Source: Pseudobutyrivibrio xylanivorans DSM 14809 (GTDB taxonomy: Bacteria; Bacillota; Clostridia; Lachnospirales; Lachnospiraceae). Taken from it: a stretch of 41,371 bases of DNA. The notes under the pieces were generated by a model, which worked only from the letters and a program-made list of their open reading frames with translations, was not told the origin of the DNA and searched no databases. The stretch covers positions 1 through 41,371 of the forward strand of contig NZ_FQYQ01000023.1 of the NCBI RefSeq assembly GCF_900141825.1, read 5' to 3'. Both the position numbers and the translations under genes were made by a program. This document shows, piece by piece, positions 39,933 to 41,371 of the stretch; position 1 is the stretch's first letter; each line of letters opens with the position of its first letter.

Positions 39933-41090
39933 ATGTTTAAAAATAACGGGAAATTAAAGTTATTAATCATCGTGGGCACACGTCCAGAAATCATTCGTCT
40001 TGCAGCTGTTATTAAGAAGTGCCGCAAGTATTTCGATTGCGTTCTTGCTCACACAGGTCAGAATTACGACTACAATCTTAACGGAGTATTCTTCAAGGAT
40101 CTCCAGCTTGATGACCCAGAGGTTTACATGGATGCAGTTGGCGACAACCTTGGTCAGACAGTAGGAAATATCATTGCAAAGTCATACGAGCTTATGGTGG
40201 AGATTCAGCCAGATGCTCTTTTGATTCTTGGCGATACAAACTCATGCCTTTCAGCTATCGCTGCAAAGCGTCTTCACATTCCAATCTTCCACATGGAAGC
40301 TGGTAACAGATGTAAGGATGAGTGCCTCCCAGAGGAGACAAACCGCCGTATCGTAGATATTATTTCAGATGTAAATATGGCATATTCTGAGCATGCTCGC
40401 CGCTATTTGGCAGACTGTGGTCTTCCAAAGGAGCGTACATATGTGACAGGATCTCCTATGGCAGAGGTTCTTCACGATAACTTAGAGGCTATTGAGGCAT
40501 CAGACGTGCTTACAAAGCTTGGCCTTGAGCCAAAGAAATACATCCTTCTTTCTGCTCACAGAGAGGAGAACATCGACACAGAAAAGAATTTCACATCGCT
40601 TTTTACAGCAATCAACAAGCTTGCTGAAAAATATGACATGCCAATTTTATACAGCTGTCACCCACGTTCAAGAAAGCGTCTCGAGGCCACAGGCTTCAAG
40701 CTTGACCCACGAGTTCGCATGCACGAGCCACTTGGCTTCCACGATTACAATCATCTCCAGATGAATGCCTTCGCGGTTGTTTCAGACTCAGGTACACTTC
40801 CAGAGGAATCAAGCTTCTTTACAAGCATTGGAAAGCCATTCCCTGCAGTGTGCATCCGCACATCGACCGAGCGTCCAGAGGCACTTGATAAGGCTTGCTT
40901 CTTCATCGCTGGTATCGATGAGGCATCACTTCTTCAGGCAGTTACAACAGCCATCGACATGAACGAGGCTGGTGATTATGGTATCCCAGTTCCTGATTAT
41001 GTGGAGGAGAATGTGTCTACAAAGGTTGTTAAGATTATCCAGTCTTATACTGGTATTGTGAATAAAATGGTTTGGAGAAAGGACGTTTAA
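39933..41090 (+). CDS. capG: CapG/FnlC/WbjD UDP-N-acetylglucosamine 2-epimerase-like
   Basis: This 385-residue protein belongs to the non-hydrolysing UDP-GlcNAc 2-epimerase family: VGTRPEIIRLAAV near 16-28, HTGQNYD near 47-53, LGDTNSCLS near 95-103, FHMEAGNRC near 117-125, PEETNRRIVD, SAHREENID near 205-213 and SDSGTLPEESSF near 285-296. In the FucNAc pathway it performs the final C2 epimerisation to UDP-L-FucNAc. I chose ATG 39933, just after the capF stop and behind AGAGG, over the overlapping TTG 39918. capE starts three bases after its stop, so expression is coupled. Confidence 0.95.
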   Translation: MFKNNGKLKLLIIVGTRPEIIRLAAVIKKCRKYFDCVLAHTGQNYDYNLNGVFFKDLQLDDPEVYMDAVGDNLGQTVGNIIAKSYELMVEIQPDALLILGDTNSCLSAIAAKRLHIPIFHMEAGNRCKDECLPEETNRRIVDIISDVNMAYSEHARRYLADCGLPKERTYVTGSPMAEVLHDNLEAIEASDVLTKLGLEPKKYILLSAHREENIDTEKNFTSLFTAINKLAEKYDMPILYSCHPRSRKRLEATGFKLDPRVRMHEPLGFHDYNHLQMNAFAVVSDSGTLPEESSFFTSIGKPFPAVCIRTSTERPEALDKACFFIAGIDEASLLQAVTTAIDMNEAGDYGIPVPDYVEENVSTKVVKIIQSYTGIVNKMVWRKDV

Positions 41091-41093
41091 AAA

Positions 41094-41371
41094 ATGAATT
41101 GCGATTTATTCAAAGATAAGACTCTTATGATTACTGGAGGTACAGGTTCTTTTGGTTCTACTGTACTTAAGCACTTTTTGGATTCTGATTTAAAGGAAAT
41201 CCGTATTTTCTCACGTGATGAGAAGAAGCAGGATGATATGAGACATCAGCTTCAGGCTGAGCACCCAGAGTATGCTTCAAAGGTAAAGTTCTACATTGGT
41301 AACGTCCGCGATATGCGCTCTGTTCAGGATGCTATGCCAGGCGTAGATTTCATTTTCCATGCAGCAGCACT
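41094..41371 (+). CDS. capE: UDP-GlcNAc 4,6-dehydratase/5-epimerase CapE, 5' part
   Basis: The first 92 residues of CapE, cut by the window end. GGAGAAAGG lies about 10 bases before ATG 41094. The NAD(P)-binding MITGGTGSFGSTVL (about 11-24) and FSRDEKKQDDMR (about 39-50) are characteristic of CapE/FnlA. The last 35 bases repeat bases 1-35 in frame; joining 41094-41336 to 1-801 restores a 347-residue enzyme. It is the third gene of capF-capG-capE. Confidence 0.94.
   Translation, partial: MNCDLFKDKTLMITGGTGSFGSTVLKHFLDSDLKEIRIFSRDEKKQDDMRHQLQAEHPEYASKVKFYIGNVRDMRSVQDAMPGVDFIFHAAA
41337..41371. repeat. Right copy of 35-bp exact terminal repeat
   Basis: Identical to bases 1-35; see the left copy. 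If the molecule is circular, its length is 41,336 bases. Confidence 0.97.

Noticed and set aside
1-41371. Phage or conjugative plasmid origin
   Set aside because: No capsid, terminase, relaxase, replication, partition, integrase or transposase gene seen on either strand.

Overview
The window looks like chromosomal accessory DNA from a low-to-mid G+C anaerobic Firmicute, most likely a Lachnospiraceae of the Butyrivibrio/Pseudobutyrivibrio type. The evidence is gene style: AGGAGG-type ribosome sites, TGnTATAAT promoters, a flavin reductase-rubredoxin fusion, DUF4869, a CotH/VTC/DUF4956 cluster, and secreted proteins with a 'YPDV..LY.H...G..E.R' repeat. This assignment is inference; there is no rRNA or marker gene. 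I see no rRNA, tRNA, CRISPR array, insertion sequence, integrase, replication initiator or partition gene.

The backbone is a surface-polysaccharide locus. Three genes for a UDP-N-acetyl-L-fucosamine precursor lie at the right edge (capF 38711-39931, capG 39933-41090, capE from 41094). capE continues at the left edge (1-801), because the last 35 bases of the window repeat the first 35 and the joined frame is a normal 347-residue CapE. Other backbone genes are a WbuB-like glycosyltransferase with a NeuD/PglD-like acyltransferase (4217-6051), two PglC-like initiating phosphoglycosyl transferases (8341-8979 and 30283-31551), two O-antigen ligase/polymerase-like membrane proteins (14486-15958, 17281-18729), a sugar nucleotidyltransferase, a Wzz-like protein and a membrane 4,6-dehydratase (18830-22599), a GT39-like membrane protein (23424-25265), two GtrB-like GT2 enzymes (34051-34989, 37555-38517) and a DegT-type aminotransferase (35025-36323). 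Dehydratase, aminotransferase, acyltransferase and PglC together could make and load a bacillosamine-like sugar. No flippase is visible.

AT-rich cargo interrupts the backbone. It comprises an unknown protein, an ABC-type ATPase and a probable PD-(D/E)XK protein (921-3774); two membrane proteins with an RCC1-propeller lipoprotein (6140-8182); a DUF6602 nuclease-like protein with a SIR2 protein (9204-11870); an AAA/PD-(D/E)XK fusion (12134-13741); and a DUF4869/P-loop ATPase pair (31685-33123) bracketed by imperfect direct repeats. Several of these resemble anti-phage modules, though no function is proven from sequence. Superoxide dismutase (13784-14401) and a rubredoxin-type flavoprotein (33210-33848) are oxygen-defence genes within the same region. 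A divergent CotH-CotH / VTC-DUF4956 block occupies 25262-30080.

The most unusual non-coding signals are: a family of structured intergenic repeats linked to both PglC genes; three promoters followed at once by a hairpin and T-tract; a 26-bp perfect palindrome; a remnant acyltransferase start overlapping the second PglC gene; and the terminal overlap, which implies a 41,336-bp circle, a tandem array or an assembly loop.
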